From Varroa destructor (taxonomy: Eukaryota; Arthropoda; Arachnida; Mesostigmata; Varroidae), in contig NW_019211456.1 in the NCBI RefSeq assembly GCF_002443255.2, positions 39,129,042 to 39,193,041 of the forward strand: a stretch of 64,000 bases of DNA. The letters run 5' to 3'. Positions within the stretch are counted from its first letter, which is position 1. Every line of letters starts with the position of its first letter. Position numbers and translations under genes: made by a program. Shown one piece after another: positions 50,576 through 63,400 of the stretch. The notes below the pieces were generated by a model. It was not told the origin of the DNA. It saw nothing but the letters and a program-made list of their open reading frames with translations, and did no database searches.

Positions 50576-51694
50576 ATTAACATTTGTGGTGTTCTAACAC
50601 ATTCAGATACGTTAGTGTGGCAGGTCAAGAACGTTCTGTGGTTACACGCGGTACATGATTGTAGTAGGAATGAGAATAGTAACTGCCACAACTCTGTATT
50701 GATTATGTACTTTCATTGTAGTTCGATAGTGGACCCGATATTGACGTGTAACAAATGTACATAACTATGTATATAGTCAATATAGAGAACGAGTGTGCGC
50801 GGTTATCTACCCGCGAAAATCAAATGAATGTCTATACAACTGTATTAACGGGTGAAAATATTCGCATGAAAATGTTATACGCATAACGTAACCCTACAAT
50901 TTTGCACAAGTAGTTATCACAAGTAACTTTACATACTATTAATAGAACTTACGTTGCGGCGGTCGAACATGTGGTAGACGTCGAGAAATTCATATGTCTT
51001 TCAAAAGCAGCGTGTCTAACATCTACTCATTTTTTACAATATCTGTATATATAAAACGATTTGATAAAAAAAAATGTAAAAATGCCACTGTACAGTTACG
51101 AGATGTCTTATTTGATAGAAGTTGGGTTTTTGGCCATAAAATCTGCTTTCTGAATTGCTTCTGTCATAGTGCTTAGAAACATCGACTATAAGAAAACTAT
51201 ATCTCATAAAAACTTCTCGGGCGGGAAGCTAGATGTCCTAGGGCGCATCACGGAGGTCGCATTTCAAGCTCAAGAAATAAAAAAAAAAGCAGAAAATAAA
51301 TATTTTTTTATTCGTAGCGCAGGTCACTTCGCGGGTTGAGGCATTAAAACCCAATGCCGCCCTACACAATCGAATTCAGTTAGGTAAATTACGTAAACTT
51401 ATACCGAAAGCCATTAAATTCTACTCGACTGAATGGAATCGCTGAAATTGTGAATTCGCAAGGCAAATAAGGAAGCGCGATCTACTATTTCCAGAACTTC
51501 ATGTGTTTTACTTACATTTATAGACGTAATGGGTGCCTAGAGGCTAAACAATTTATGAACAGGTACACCGATACCGATATGGCATTTCAGGACATTCTCC
51601 TCATCAGTTTAGCATGTTCCGGCTAGGTTTTCAGCTATTAGAAAAAGAGCGTCTATTGATAAAAAAATAACTACTTTCAATAATGTCTACGAAA

Positions 51695-51713
51695 CGCTGC
51701 TGCTGCTGCTGCT
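51695..51713. repeat. (CTG)n short repeat
   Basis: Six tandem CTG-type trinucleotides, non-coding. Confidence 0.85.
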
Positions 51714-54373
51714 ACACATTGTACCACAGAAGCGTTTCATTCGTAATTTGGGGTACTATCGGCGTACGTTGCTACTTGTTTGGCACGTTTCCTGCTTTTT
51801 CTTCAACAATCACTGACAAATTCTATATTGATCATCCGTAAAGCAGAACGCCTACATTTAGAGCATTGTTCAGTTCCAAAACGTATTGAGAGTTTCTTAA
51901 ACAGGAGCTGCTGGTTAAATAAATGGTTTGACGTTAATATGGCCATTGATCACAGGTAACCTTGATCGTAAAATGAAAAGGGAAGCAGATTTTATAATTT
52001 TTAAAAACTAAATATATTCCGATTACTAAATTAGTACCCAGCAGATATTTTTAACGAAAACGTATACTAATTTTTTTGAAAAACCTAATTATTCCAGAAG
52101 AAAAGCACAGAAATAAAAAAACCATTTATCTCAAGGAAAATGAACAAATGATCGCCTAACCAGGCGGACAACCCGACGAATGAAGCCGGTTGGCTTAATT
52201 GTGTCGGATCATACATATACGTTGTGGTTTTTGGGGGTTCATTAACGTCGCCTAAAGAAGCGGGTGATTTAAATTTTTATCTACTGCCGCGGCCTTTGCG
52301 TTTTCCTTAGAAGCTTTTTCTCGTTTTTGACAAAGTGCTAGATATTGTCGTAGACAGAAAAAACATTGACGTTATACTAGTTAGTCATGCTTAGACTAAA
52401 ACGTATTCAGTTTTTATTTATTACTAATTATTATTATATTTGTATTGACTATTAATAATCGATTTAGTGTTTATTGATTTGTATTGAACGTATTGTACAT
52501 TCGGATGTCCATTCAACGATACCTATAGTACTGCATATCTGAGGGGACGAAATTAGAATTGTGTATTTACTACTTACCGCATGTATGCCAGGAGTGTCAA
52601 CGCTAGTTCTCTTCATATTAAATAATTTTGCGATTTGACAGCTGTAAAAAATTACTACCGTAAACTTCAATGCCGTTGCTAAAATAGGCATCGCGTTAAA
52701 TTAATACAGTTCAGTATATGGGAGATTTGTATTTTCTAGATCTAGCAATGCTATGAGGGGAAAACATCAGAAATAAAAGAAAACATTGTTGTTGAAGGAA
52801 GGCATAAAGATTGTGGAGTTCTGAAATGTTTAAAGACAACTTTTAGTTGCTACAAAATAAGCAAGCATCGGCACACATCGCAGATGCTGAACTGTAGCGG
52901 ACACTCGAATAGGACCTTGTCATTAGAGAGAGTTGTCTAGGCATCAGTGAGTAAACACTGGGTGGAGTCGGCAATCCCCTAAAAAGGTTTTGGTGCTATG
53001 CCCATGCGCGCTGGGTTAGAACACTTAAATTGAGAAGAAATAATAATCCAATAAATTTAATATGGGAGAAATAAGTATCGTAACTTACAAATGCGCCGTT
53101 TTCTCTTCAGTCACACCTGTTTTTTAAGCTTAGATGAGGAGTAGACGCTAGTTAAAATCAGGGCAGCATATATTTCCGATATAATAACCCTATGAATTTA
53201 TACTTATTATTAACAAAATGACTAAAGCAATGTGTTCGTAACCGTGGTATCAACCCATCTAATAAGGAACGTCTATCAGTCTTCAGAGGGCGAATCCAAT
53301 CCATGTACGCCTGTCGGATACATATACGTAAAATGTTTGGATTGTCGTGCAATGCAGTACTAGACGTACACAGCTCCATGGTTAAAATTTATTATTAATT
53401 TGCCTATAATTTCAAAGCTAATTTTAATGTAATGAGATTGCCATTTTTTTAGAGGTACTATTTATTTGGGCCCTTACGGATCTTCAGAACGATTGGACCT
53501 TTCTCGCAGAAGATCCACTTCAATTAGGAGTAAATTAAAAAATGTATTGAGAAATTGTATTATAAGAATTTAATAGTAAGATACTAAGAATTGTTTTGAT
53601 TAATGAACTAATTATCTATACGATGCAACGGTTACTTAAGGCTCAGTACCGCACAGAGGCAACCGCGCTTGCTTTAGAATATCGACCTTTATTAAAAATG
53701 TAGTATACATTCAAATGCATACAAATTATAACGAGACAGATTATTGATGAATCAAAACACCAAAAAAATGCACCTCTTGTTTGACTATAGTCAACTTTGC
53801 AACGACGCTCATATCGTTCTGCTCGGAAGATGCATTTAAAACTAACCACACGAGATTTACTGCAGCTCAAAACATCTTGCAGTTCCATTAATAAACACTA
53901 ATCAATAATAACTTGGGGTACTACCATCGTCGTTGCTAACATGCGATGAAAAAGCGGTATGATTTAAGTGCCCCTTCTTCTTCACGGCGATGCAAAGTCA
54001 AGACTATGAGCTAGTATTCTATTTTGACTTCACTGCTTGGGCCGGTATCCCATTCCGTTAACTCCACTTTAGATAAATTGCCCATACAAAAAAACCAACA
54101 CATAGAGAATCACAGCATACGCATCAATAATGCCTTGCCTTTCCCGATTACGCGGCCCTTTACAACTATCACTGCGCCCTTGGCGAAGAGTGTGGTCAAT
54201 ACGAAGGTTAGCGAAAAAGGCGATATTTTATGATCGGTTTAAACCTAAAATACCCTGTCTTTAACGTACATCTGCTACGTCTCGTTACAGCGATACGAAG
54301 TCCTATTCTTACATAGCCTGTACAACATAGTTGACGTCAAGAAAAAACCATGAAAATCATGGTCGTTTTTAAA

Positions 54374-54799
54374 TTACTTGGTACTGTTAGGAGACGCTTC
54401 GACGTTGGAGCGGTTATTTTTGTTAGGCGTGGTTTCTTGGGCTGTCTCTAATACTGATTGGGCTTGAGCTGACGAATTAGATCCTTCCGTTGGTATTCCT
54501 GGTGATTCTGTTATTGGTAACTGTCTGGTAGTTGCCAATGCCACGATGTTCGATAAGGTTGATTCTCGCGGCTCGTATGCTTCGTTTGTAGTCAGTTCCA
54601 ATGGAACTTTACTATGAAAAGTATCTGTAGTCCAATTGTTGGGCTGACGAACGGGACTGCTCAAAGGGTTACCAGTTAGCTGGAAAGTTACGAAAAGGAA
54701 GGAACCGATTCCGATCACGACCAGAATAATGAACGATGTAATGAAAACGGGCCCACAGCGCTTACACGAACCGCCCTCGCTGTTTCTTTTTTTGTTCGC
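54374..54799 (-). CDS. exon 3 of the type II membrane-protein gene (membrane span and outer domain)
   Basis: A strong acceptor on the minus strand (TTTCTTCTTCGTTGCCAG) leads into ANKKRNSEGGSCKRCG, the membrane span and the Ser/Thr-rich C-terminal region, with TAA at 54376-54374. Reading 141 codons without interruption, it is the longest exon of the gene. Confidence 0.82.
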   Translation of the reverse strand, partial: ANKKRNSEGGSCKRCGPVFITSFIILVVIGIGSFLFVTFQLTGNPLSSPVRQPNNWTTDTFHSKVPLELTTNEAYEPRESTLSNIVALATTRQLPITESPGIPTEGSNSSAQAQSVLETAQETTPNKNNRSNVEASPNSTK

Positions 54800-57700
54800 C
54801 TGGCAACGAAGAAGAAATTCACGATCGAAACGTGTAGCCGTTAATCACTGAAAAACGCCTCAGTACAAAGTTAATTCTTAACATTACCATTAACGTAATC
54901 ATGTCGTCTACTTGATGCCTAAGACGTGTGCTGTTCCTGTCACTAGCTTTCTAGATGCAGCCGGCTGTGGTAAATAGATTAAGTCTTTTTATTTATAAGA
55001 TTAAAGTGGAATGTACTTGTTACAAATGAATCCCCACTCATGTTCGTTGAATAACATAATTTCGTCGCCGCCCTTTGCAAAGCTCGAATTCATCTTCAGC
55101 ATGTAAGGTGAAAAACACCACTTGGCTTCCCAAGGCTGGCTGGACAGTGTCTCCGAAACACAACGACATGCACGCAAAATGAATGTACTATTATTGTAGT
55201 TGCGATAGTAGTTGCGATAACGTTTTTTCGAACAATGTTTTGCCGCGATTTTGCCCATTATAGTAGCGTCTGCTAAAAAGCGTCTGCTCGACGGCCAAAT
55301 GCCACCATATTAAGATGCAACAACTGTACAACCGCGGGACAACAATGACACGTTTCTCATTCTCGAGGTAAACATCAGTTACCAAGAATCGCATTACATA
55401 CAAGAACGTAACTCACAAAATGCCCGCCAGACAAAACTGGATCTGTATCTTGCTTCACGAAACCTTTCAATACATTCTGAAGGCTAGAGCCTTCAGAATG
55501 TATTGAAGGCTTACAACCGCTACTTGTTAGAAAACATATCATTTTCGGAGACTTCGTTTGTAGCCACCTACAATTCGAAATAAACCCGACACAGTCATGA
55601 TAGTGAATATGCAAACGCTTTGCTAGCCATTACAATAGCCGACCTCGCTGCCGTCGTGTCCTCACATTGTTGGCCGGCTTCTTTAGCAATAGCAATTGAA
55701 ATGTCGAACTGTTAGAACAATCTTCGCTCGATAAGTTCACTATATATTAAACTTATACCAAAAACATTAAATTTATTGATTTTTTTTGCTTTTTCTGTTT
55801 CTTAAACAGCGCCATACCTTCGATTCTTTAGTCTACAGTCACGAAAAATGGCTACTCAAAGAAAGCTGCCTGCACTGCAAGTAAATCCAAATTTCAAGCC
55901 GACACGTTCTGAAAGTTGTGTCTAACAAAAAAGGCATCAAGCTATAGCTCTATCTGTGGTAATTTCTTATAACGAATTTGTAAACGAAGGAGCCTATTTG
56001 GATGCTATAAAAACCATGGTAAAACGTGAACGAATATTATGTAAAATAAACAATATGTACATATCGCGTACCCATGCACACGAGAGAGGCTGGCTGGCTG
56101 GCTGAGTATATTCAAGAACGAAAAGCTTCTGGACTAAAACTGTGATTGAAGCGAATGACGTTTACAAACAATGTCCCTATCGATGCATATCAAAAAGGTA
56201 TGTTGCCCACATATGTTGACATTTCGATATAATAAACAACATCTAGCTTTTACCCTGCAATCATGGACAAGCTGCGGCAACCTTCCGAAACTCAGCTTAA
56301 CATTTAGCCTTGCTAAATTATGTGGGATTTGCACATCTGGTCAGACATGTTGAAATGCAAACTAGTCGTTATCTGCTGTGAGATCCACATACGTAACTTG
56401 AAATGCAGATAATCCCTGCCCCCTGCAGGGATGATCGAATAAAGAGGAAAATCTTAGGGAGCAACTAAAGTAAAGCAGCCTTTCCAACTCCCGTGTTAAA
56501 ACCCAAAGTGAAATTAATCGCCGGCACTTGTTGACTTAGCGCTTCATTTGCTTAGTGCTCATGTCCTTTTTTGTTGCCGAAGTAGCGAATCAGCATTTAG
56601 TAAATCAAAATTTGTACTGTCGCATAAATTTCATACCAGGGCTTGAATAGAGTGTGCTTTGGTATTAAATCCCATCAAGTGACACAGTCCTTAACATAAG
56701 AAAGTGTATAGAATTAGGTACCGTTTCTGCGTAAAACCTAAATCTCCAGGTATGCGCATGCTAGGTGTTTTTAAAATCTCTGGAACGAATATCACAATAT
56801 TTAAGAAAACAAGTTGTCACGCTAAGACATCTAATTGAAATGTTGCCTGAATTTACCTTAATCTGCTGCATCTGTGTAAAGTGTAAAGTAGGCTTAACAC
56901 GATGCAGGTTGCGTACGTACGGATTCTTCTATATGACTTATTCATTATTCTTCTGTCGTTTTACATGCCCGCAATATGCACGCGGCAATGTATATACACG
57001 ATATTATGTCTAGTCCTGTAGATTTTAAAAAAAGCAGGCGTATTTTTAGACGGATAGGTGGATATTGCGCCAGTTCGACGCCCCGTTGAAACTCCACTTG
57101 GGGTCAAAATTCTAAGCTCGCCGTGCAGTGCAGTCATGTTTAAACAGAACGAGCACTATTACACCTCTTAATTCTGATATATTTATAATATGATATAATT
57201 GGTATCTGCAGGCAGGGTTGCTTATTGCACCGGGATAGCTAAAAGCTTCAGTACAAAAAATGGTATTAATTTATTTAATCAATAAGACCGATTTAGTCGA
57301 CCGCTGGGTTGAATTACTAGGATTTGCAAGTGATAACGAACGACCCATGAATTAAATAATTCATGCTGATAAGAACAGTAGGAAGGAAATCTGTGGTTAT
57401 TTGTTCTTTTTGTATCTGTTGGTATTTGTGCTTTAAAACCATCATGTGTTCGTGCATATAATTTGTCATCCCTCAGTAAACGTTCACCGTTTCGAGGGGT
57501 CGACATTCCAAATCTGTAATTGAATCCACAGCTTTCTAGATTCGTTGCACACGTATACCGTAAATGACGTAACTAAACTCGTATAGAATGAACTAAGGCG
57601 CTCAGCTGGGACGAATAGCTAGGGTATAATTATTTATGGCTTTCTTTTCATCATTTTAAATCATGCAGGATTTCTACAGCGAGTATTGAAAATGTAGCTG

Positions 57701-58591
57701 GTGCTTAAGGACATTATGTCTTATGAGGTAACAGGACCCATGGAAGGCTACATAGACTTAAAAAATCGTCGACATTGTTTTCTTGAGGCCGGCACCTACT
57801 CCTCTATATCTTCATTGAGACCATCGTGTGCTGAACTAGTTTTATCAGACCTTCGTACGGAAATGATTTGAATAGATTTGTTTCATTATAAGCAGTCAGC
57901 ATTTGCTGAAGATCTCTGAGTGAATTCATTGTAAGCTCCGGATGTCCAGTCACACAACGAACAAAAAGCATAACGGTATAACGGCTGGTCAGTTCACAGT
58001 GACGACTAGTGACATTAACTGATGAAGTCTCACAGTTACTTGCACACCGTAATTAATAAGTCATAAAATAAAATCGAACCTGATTTCCTGGTCCTTTTTT
58101 GTCTGCTTTGATTCCGACGTTTTTCTTGCAGCTCCCCCTCTCAGTGCCTCCTTTCCCTAAAGGGACGTCGTCCTCACTAGATAACTGACTGCCTGCTACG
58201 AATATTTTAAAAAATCCCGGGTCGTTTAAAATTTGAAACAAAGATGTAAGATCAAAGGTGAAGCGGATCGCTAAACATCACACGCATCTTCCGCTAAAAG
58301 AAAGGTCACTGCTTTTGATTAATTTTCACGATAATAAGTGAATATGCGTTACGAAGAACACAGCTCATAGCAACGAAACGTTATGTCTCTGCCGTACCAA
58401 TATGTATTGAATATTTCGTGGAAATTACTAATGCCAAGTAGAGAAGTAAAAAAAAAACTGTTCCATTATGCGAATTGAAAATACCCTGAACCCCCACCCG
58501 TGAGGGCCTCTGTCTTACCTGGGAGAAAGGCGGATGAGCTGAACCCTGATAGACCGGATGGATTTGAATTATAAATATCCTTGTCTTCCAT
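54374..58591 (-). CDS. small type II single-pass membrane protein, three exons
   Basis: Minus-strand exons 58591-58519, 58192-58080 (or from 58195) and 54799-54374 join in phases 1 and 0 to 203 or 204 aa plus TAA. The N-terminus is acidic/Ser-rich (MEDKDIYNSNPSGLSGFSSS), followed by a basic segment (GIKADKKGPGNQANKKR) and a CKRC motif. A hydrophobic span follows at about residues 80-101 (VFITSFIILVVIGIGSFLFV), then about 100 residues rich in Ser, Thr, Pro and Asn with four N-x-S/T sites (NWT, NSS, NRS, NST). There is no N-terminal signal peptide, and the positive charges before the span predict N-in/C-out topology, so the outer part could be glycosylated. No family is recognised. It lies downstream of ZIP11 on the same strand. 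Confidence 0.75.
55466..55507. repeat. perfect inverted repeat, 20-base arms, 2-base loop
   Basis: Arms 55466-55485 (TTCAATACATTCTGAAGGCT) and 55488-55507 are exact reverse complements separated only by AG. It lies in intron 2 of the minus-strand membrane-protein gene. This is the longest and tightest palindrome seen. Confidence 0.92.
56087..56104. repeat. (GGCT)n short repeat
   Basis: Four tandem copies of a four-base unit inside intron 2 of the membrane-protein gene. Confidence 0.85.
58080..58192 (-). CDS. exon 2 of the type II membrane-protein gene
   Basis: It encodes SQLSSEDDVPLGKGGTE followed by a Lys-rich run and ends NQ with CAG followed by GTTCGA. Two acceptors three bases apart (TAG then CAG) let the exon start at 58195 or 58192, adding or dropping one residue. 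Confidence 0.72.
58519..58591 (-). CDS. exon 1 of the type II membrane-protein gene
   Basis: ATG at 58591-58589 (context AATAATGGAA), 24 codons ending FLP, then CCCAG followed by GTAAGAC, a near-consensus donor, in phase 1. Too short to show up as a frame by length alone. Confidence 0.7.
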
Positions 58592-60342
58592 TATTTAAGT
58601 ACGCATCCGATTCGCGCTTTTACACTCGGTAATGCCTTTCGTTGTCGCCAAGGCTCTAGATCTTAAAGGAAACGCAACTATAAAAGTGCAATTTCCTGTT
58701 CACGACTAATTCTGGCAGCATTTCGAGAACAACATGACAAGTAGAATATTAGATGTTTCTTCTGCTCCCTGAAAGCAAATCAGCTACGTTTTTTTTATCT
58801 CATGTAATACATGCAATGAGTTCAACGATCAAGTAATCCCTGCAACTCTAGCTACGATATTAACAGAGGAACTTTTACTGGAACAACTCGAAATGTACTA
58901 GATAACAATTAGTGACGAGCTCATTTCTCTGCTTTAATAACTAATTAGCTGGCAAAAGTAATTTGCGATCACTGAATTGAAAATGTGTTATAACTTATCG
59001 GCTTATCTGCTCTGTAACACATAACGTTTTAAACCTACAATGAAAAAACGCACAATATTTAGCGTTTATCCAGGTCGGTTCCTACACATAGGGAAGAGGC
59101 TAATGTTCAAGACTGCTTACAGACATTTTTGATTGTTGACATTTGTGCCGACGAAAGGCGTCGAAAAAGTAAGTAAAAGTTGAGGAGATTCTTGACATAT
59201 AAAAGCAGAAAAAAAAGAATAAAAGCATGGTAACCTAAAAGTAGAGGACTACTTGTTTGCAATAAGGGAAGTGGGTTTTCGTTCACAAGAGGCCTATTAC
59301 AGGCTCGCTGCCATCATTGTAACCACATACTTGCTTACTCTTTCTCCTCTGTACATTCTAAATCGAAACCTAATAATAAAGACGAACTATATAATTAACT
59401 GATAATTTATAATAATAACTAACTAGTGAACATTATAATCGTGATACTGCCGTCTCCTGAACAAGGGTGCTACTCCTTACGCAGCACTTCGTATCTTCGG
59501 ATAAATCTCTACATGACCTGGATAGTGCTATACAATAAAATATAGATATTTAAAGTAGAATATAGAAAATATAGAACGCAAAAAATAGCAAGAGTCGATC
59601 ACTTTTGGACGGTTTTCTAAATTCAAGCTGCATTATGTCGTTATTGTACCATACTCGAAACGGTGCAATAACAAATGGTTAAATTAAAACACGCATTAAC
59701 TTTTTGCGATAACAATTTAATTTATATTTTCTATCATATTCTCCTTCTTTCTACTTTACTTCTTCCCCGTCCTTTCATCGTCAATTCAATGATGTATAGA
59801 AAATTCGACAATGTATATTTGCTGATGCGCATGCGAAGCCCCTCGGTCAACCCCGGACCTCAATATAGTGAAAATCTATATTATTATTATTAGTACTTTA
59901 TCCATTGCTTGACTCGACTAGACACAACCTTCGGTCAATGTAATCTTAAGTGGATATTTTATCCTAGCACCTTTTTTTTTATTAATACCAACTATTCCAG
60001 TCGTAATGTGAGTAGTCGTATTATAGATCTCGGAGCAAGTGACCCTGTAAACTCGTATACTTTTTCAGATTATGGACTTTATTCTAATAATAATATCTGA
60101 TAGTTAATCAGATATTATTATTCAGATATAACCTGATATCGAATCTAAAACCAATTGGAGTATAAAACTAAAGTAAGGAAACAGCAGTTTTACTGCAGAT
60201 TTGCACCTTTCACATCAGTAGTTAATTAATTTCAATAAAAACGAAGTGTTCCTAACAACAGTTTGAACAATAAGCACTTTGCTTAAGGAGAAACACATTA
60301 ATATAAACTTCAATCTAGATACAGTTTTCATATTTTTCTAGG
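58592..60342. other. spacer between ZIP11 and the membrane-protein gene
   Basis: This contains the 3' UTR of the ZIP11 gene and the promoter side of the membrane-protein gene, both minus strand. A minus-strand AATAAA (plus-strand TTTATT near 59978-59983) lies about 360 bases past the ZIP11 stop and could be its poly(A) signal. Frames here on the plus strand are AT-driven. Confidence 0.45.
60086..60122. repeat. perfect inverted repeat, 16-base arms, 5-base loop
   Basis: Arms 60086-60101 (AATAATAATATCTGAT) and 60107-60122 are exact reverse complements around AGTTA. It is AT-rich and about 220 bases beyond the ZIP11 stop on its 3' side, so it may be transcribed as a hairpin in that 3' UTR. Confidence 0.88.
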
Positions 60343-60445
60343 TTATGTCGCCTCACTAGAGCCTGACTCTTCCAGGCCTACTTCTAGAGCCATCATAATG
60401 ATGAATCCGATGATAGCAGACCACGATGCCGTTTTGCCATTCCCG
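60343..60445 (-). CDS. SLC39A11: ZIP11 last exon
   Basis: The acceptor ATGTCATTTCAG is followed by GNGKTASWSAIIGFIIMM, ALEVGL and a nine-residue polar tail to TAA 60345-60343. The vertebrate protein ends close to the EVGLG equivalent, so the extra tail is a lineage difference. The exon lies 2.8 kb from the previous one. Confidence 0.9.
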
Positions 60446-63400
60446 CTGAAATGACATGAAAATCTATTTAGCTTCTATAGTTCTTCGTTTACGTAAAAAA
60501 GTTTTGCTAACCTCTCTTTTGCAAAGGTATTATTTCGATCGTTGGCTGCCAAGGTAACAAGGCGCCCGGAATGGTGCCTTAGCCTTTGCGCCGTTTCAGT
60601 TCCTTCCTCTAGATCAAACTAATCTGTTTCTGAAAATAGCACTGACTGACTTCTGAAAATAGCTCTAGTCCTCGTTGACATACCAGGATTATGTTGCAAT
60701 CACGCAACGTAATAGCATCATTCTCGCTATCGTAGAAAACTTGGTCACTGTGCTAAACATCTCTATTTTTTGTGGTTAACCCTTGCAAAAAAGTATCGAT
60801 ATTCTGGGTTATTGACAGTTAGCGACTAAACATGGATTAAATTCGCAAACCGCACATAACGTAACCCACTTGTAACACTAACCAATAACTAGTTAGGGAT
60901 AAATTGATATACCCAACTGGTTTTTTATCATCGTACTGAGCGCTACCTTCGAGTAACTATCACGGGACACCGTAACATATTAATCATATATTATAACGTA
61001 AAGCTTCGGTATGAGTTCTAGAACTTATACCTATAGCCGATAACTAGACTTTTTAGGTGATTTAAGCATCAGCGAGCATTCAGATAGATGATTCCTGACC
61101 TCAATACGAGACACCGGTGTAAACTCGCTCATGGAAGCACTTTCATTTAACGTACAAGACATGGCCTGGTTCAGGTGGAATAAGTATTTCTGATTGTATA
61201 ATATGATGATAAAAAGTAATCGGTAGATAGAAAAAGAATGGTAAAACGAATGGTGAATAATCACTGACTATAATTCTAGTTTTCACACTTTGTTCGGTAT
61301 TCCGAGGCCGGATGGGGGCCCTTGGCCAATCACCGTTTGGAACACTGCTGATCGAAAGGTCCTTTCTTCTAAAAATAGAAGACTAGGTATAATTTGTTTT
61401 CCCTTATATTAGTTTTACTTTAATTATTTATTAAATTATATGTTACATGTGCCGAATTTCACGTTCAGTACCGCTGCTATGCATTCCATAAGCAGGCTGG
61501 CCATTAGCATGAAACGAAGTGTGTCTACACTCAGATTTGAAACAAGACAGAAGCAGGAAAACACGCTACCCATCACAGAAAATATTCGCCCTGAGTTGTC
61601 CCTAACCAAATAGCCCGGAAGAGATGGGCTGTTGCCTCTACATTTACACATGTTCGGTAACACCCATTCTTTGTTAGTTTCATTAGCCTGTCGCTCGCTT
61701 GGTGCCTTTCCCACATTTCCTTGGGGATGTCCCATCTTGACCTTTGAAACGAGATCAACCAGTAACCTTTAGTGGTAGCAGGTCCGAGAAAATGAAAGAT
61801 TTCTGAACGGTTTGCCGTTGTGTGGTTCGACCTATTATAAATGCACCCCCCTTTTTTGGACGGGGGCATACTAAACAGCAGCAAACCTCTCGGAGCGGTT
61901 CTACTCTATTGTAGCGAATCACAGCATTTGCATCCCACAGGTAGAGATTAACAGTAACGAAGTCTAGTGCTCTACTGAGCATCTTATATTTTGCAATTTA
62001 TTATTGTATTTGGATTTAGTACCGACAGACATTCATGCATATAATTTTTCTTAGTTCGTAACTTTCAAACATGTGTTGTTGTGGCACTTTCGTATTTAAA
62101 ACCGAACGAATAGCTTAGGAAAGCGGCATATCTGGATATTGTGTGCAGTAGCGATACAGGTTTTCAGGATACTCATTTGTTATTTTTAGACATAAAAATT
62201 TATTTTCCCAGAAACGTGTTATTGACCATGGAATCCTTTGGTGGGGTCAAGCTGACCTACGGACAAAGATTACAACTGGCACAACGGTTTTCAAGACAAC
62301 CCTACACGGACGATATATATATACACACATGCGTGGTATTGGAAATAATGAAAAAACCAAGATGAACTCTTAAATTAAAAAAAAAAAATAAATGCTACTG
62401 TAAATATGAAATTATAGTGCAAGTACAAAAACAATATCACAGGAAGTTACAGGACCGACAAACGGAACTTATAATTAATCCAAAAAGAAACAAGTTTGAA
62501 GTAGATGGAATTTGTGCAGGGGTTTCACTAGCCAAGAATGAGCACTGGAACGCTACAACGAATCAATAACATTATCTTCTAAATTTCGAAGACAATCAAG
62601 TCTTGAGCTTGGCATTAATTAATCAAGTGTCCATCGCATTTAAAGATCCTGATAATAATGATGTATACTATCAATGAAGGTAACCTGAATCTAAGGGAAA
62701 ATTTTACGAATAGTACTTGGGAAAATGCAAAGAGAATACACAGTTTTCACACAAAGAAGATTATTTGCAACTATAGAGCTATATTTATATTGAATGACGA
62801 TTACTGAGCACTTACCGGGCAACTGTAAATCCACATATAAGTTGGACACATCCACATATTGTAAAATACCAGGAAGGAAAGTTTAAAAGCCGGAATTTGC
62901 CGTAACACAAGTAAAAACATTTATTAAAGTTTGTGAATCAACAGTGTATTGTTACCAGCAGTATACTGACCGGAATAGTAATCGTTTTGAACATTGGTAA
63001 TAGGAGAAAACTTACACATATTATGTAAAATCTTTGGCACTTCAACCTTGAATTATGTGTAAACAAAGACTGAAATTGTATTTCTTCAAACTGTGGATAC
63101 CCTCTATGTTACCTATATATATATATATATTGTATGTGCTCAAAAGTTACTTGCCTGTATATTAAAGCATACAATATTAGAGTAGACGGGTTATGCTTAG
63201 AGCCTCAATTTAGGTATATATATATATATATATAATTTATCTATCTACGAAATGCATGTACTAAACGACATCTACATACCAAGCTTGAGACTCTGGCACA
63301 ATGTCATCAAGGACCACGAACACCATTGCGCCAGCTGCAAAAGCCAGGCTGTACGGTAACATGGGCTGGGCATAGGAGATAAGCAGACAGCCGAGGATTC

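Larger units (their letters stand above)
50250..54373. other. intergenic stretch between convergent genes
   Basis: This holds the 3' UTRs of the PH-PDZ gene (plus) and of the membrane-protein gene (minus), which point toward each other. It is AT-rich with ACTA and CTG short repeats. No protein-like exon was found on either strand; the longest minus frames (about 70-80 codons near 53.2 and 53.7 kb) show no splice support. Confidence 0.5.
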
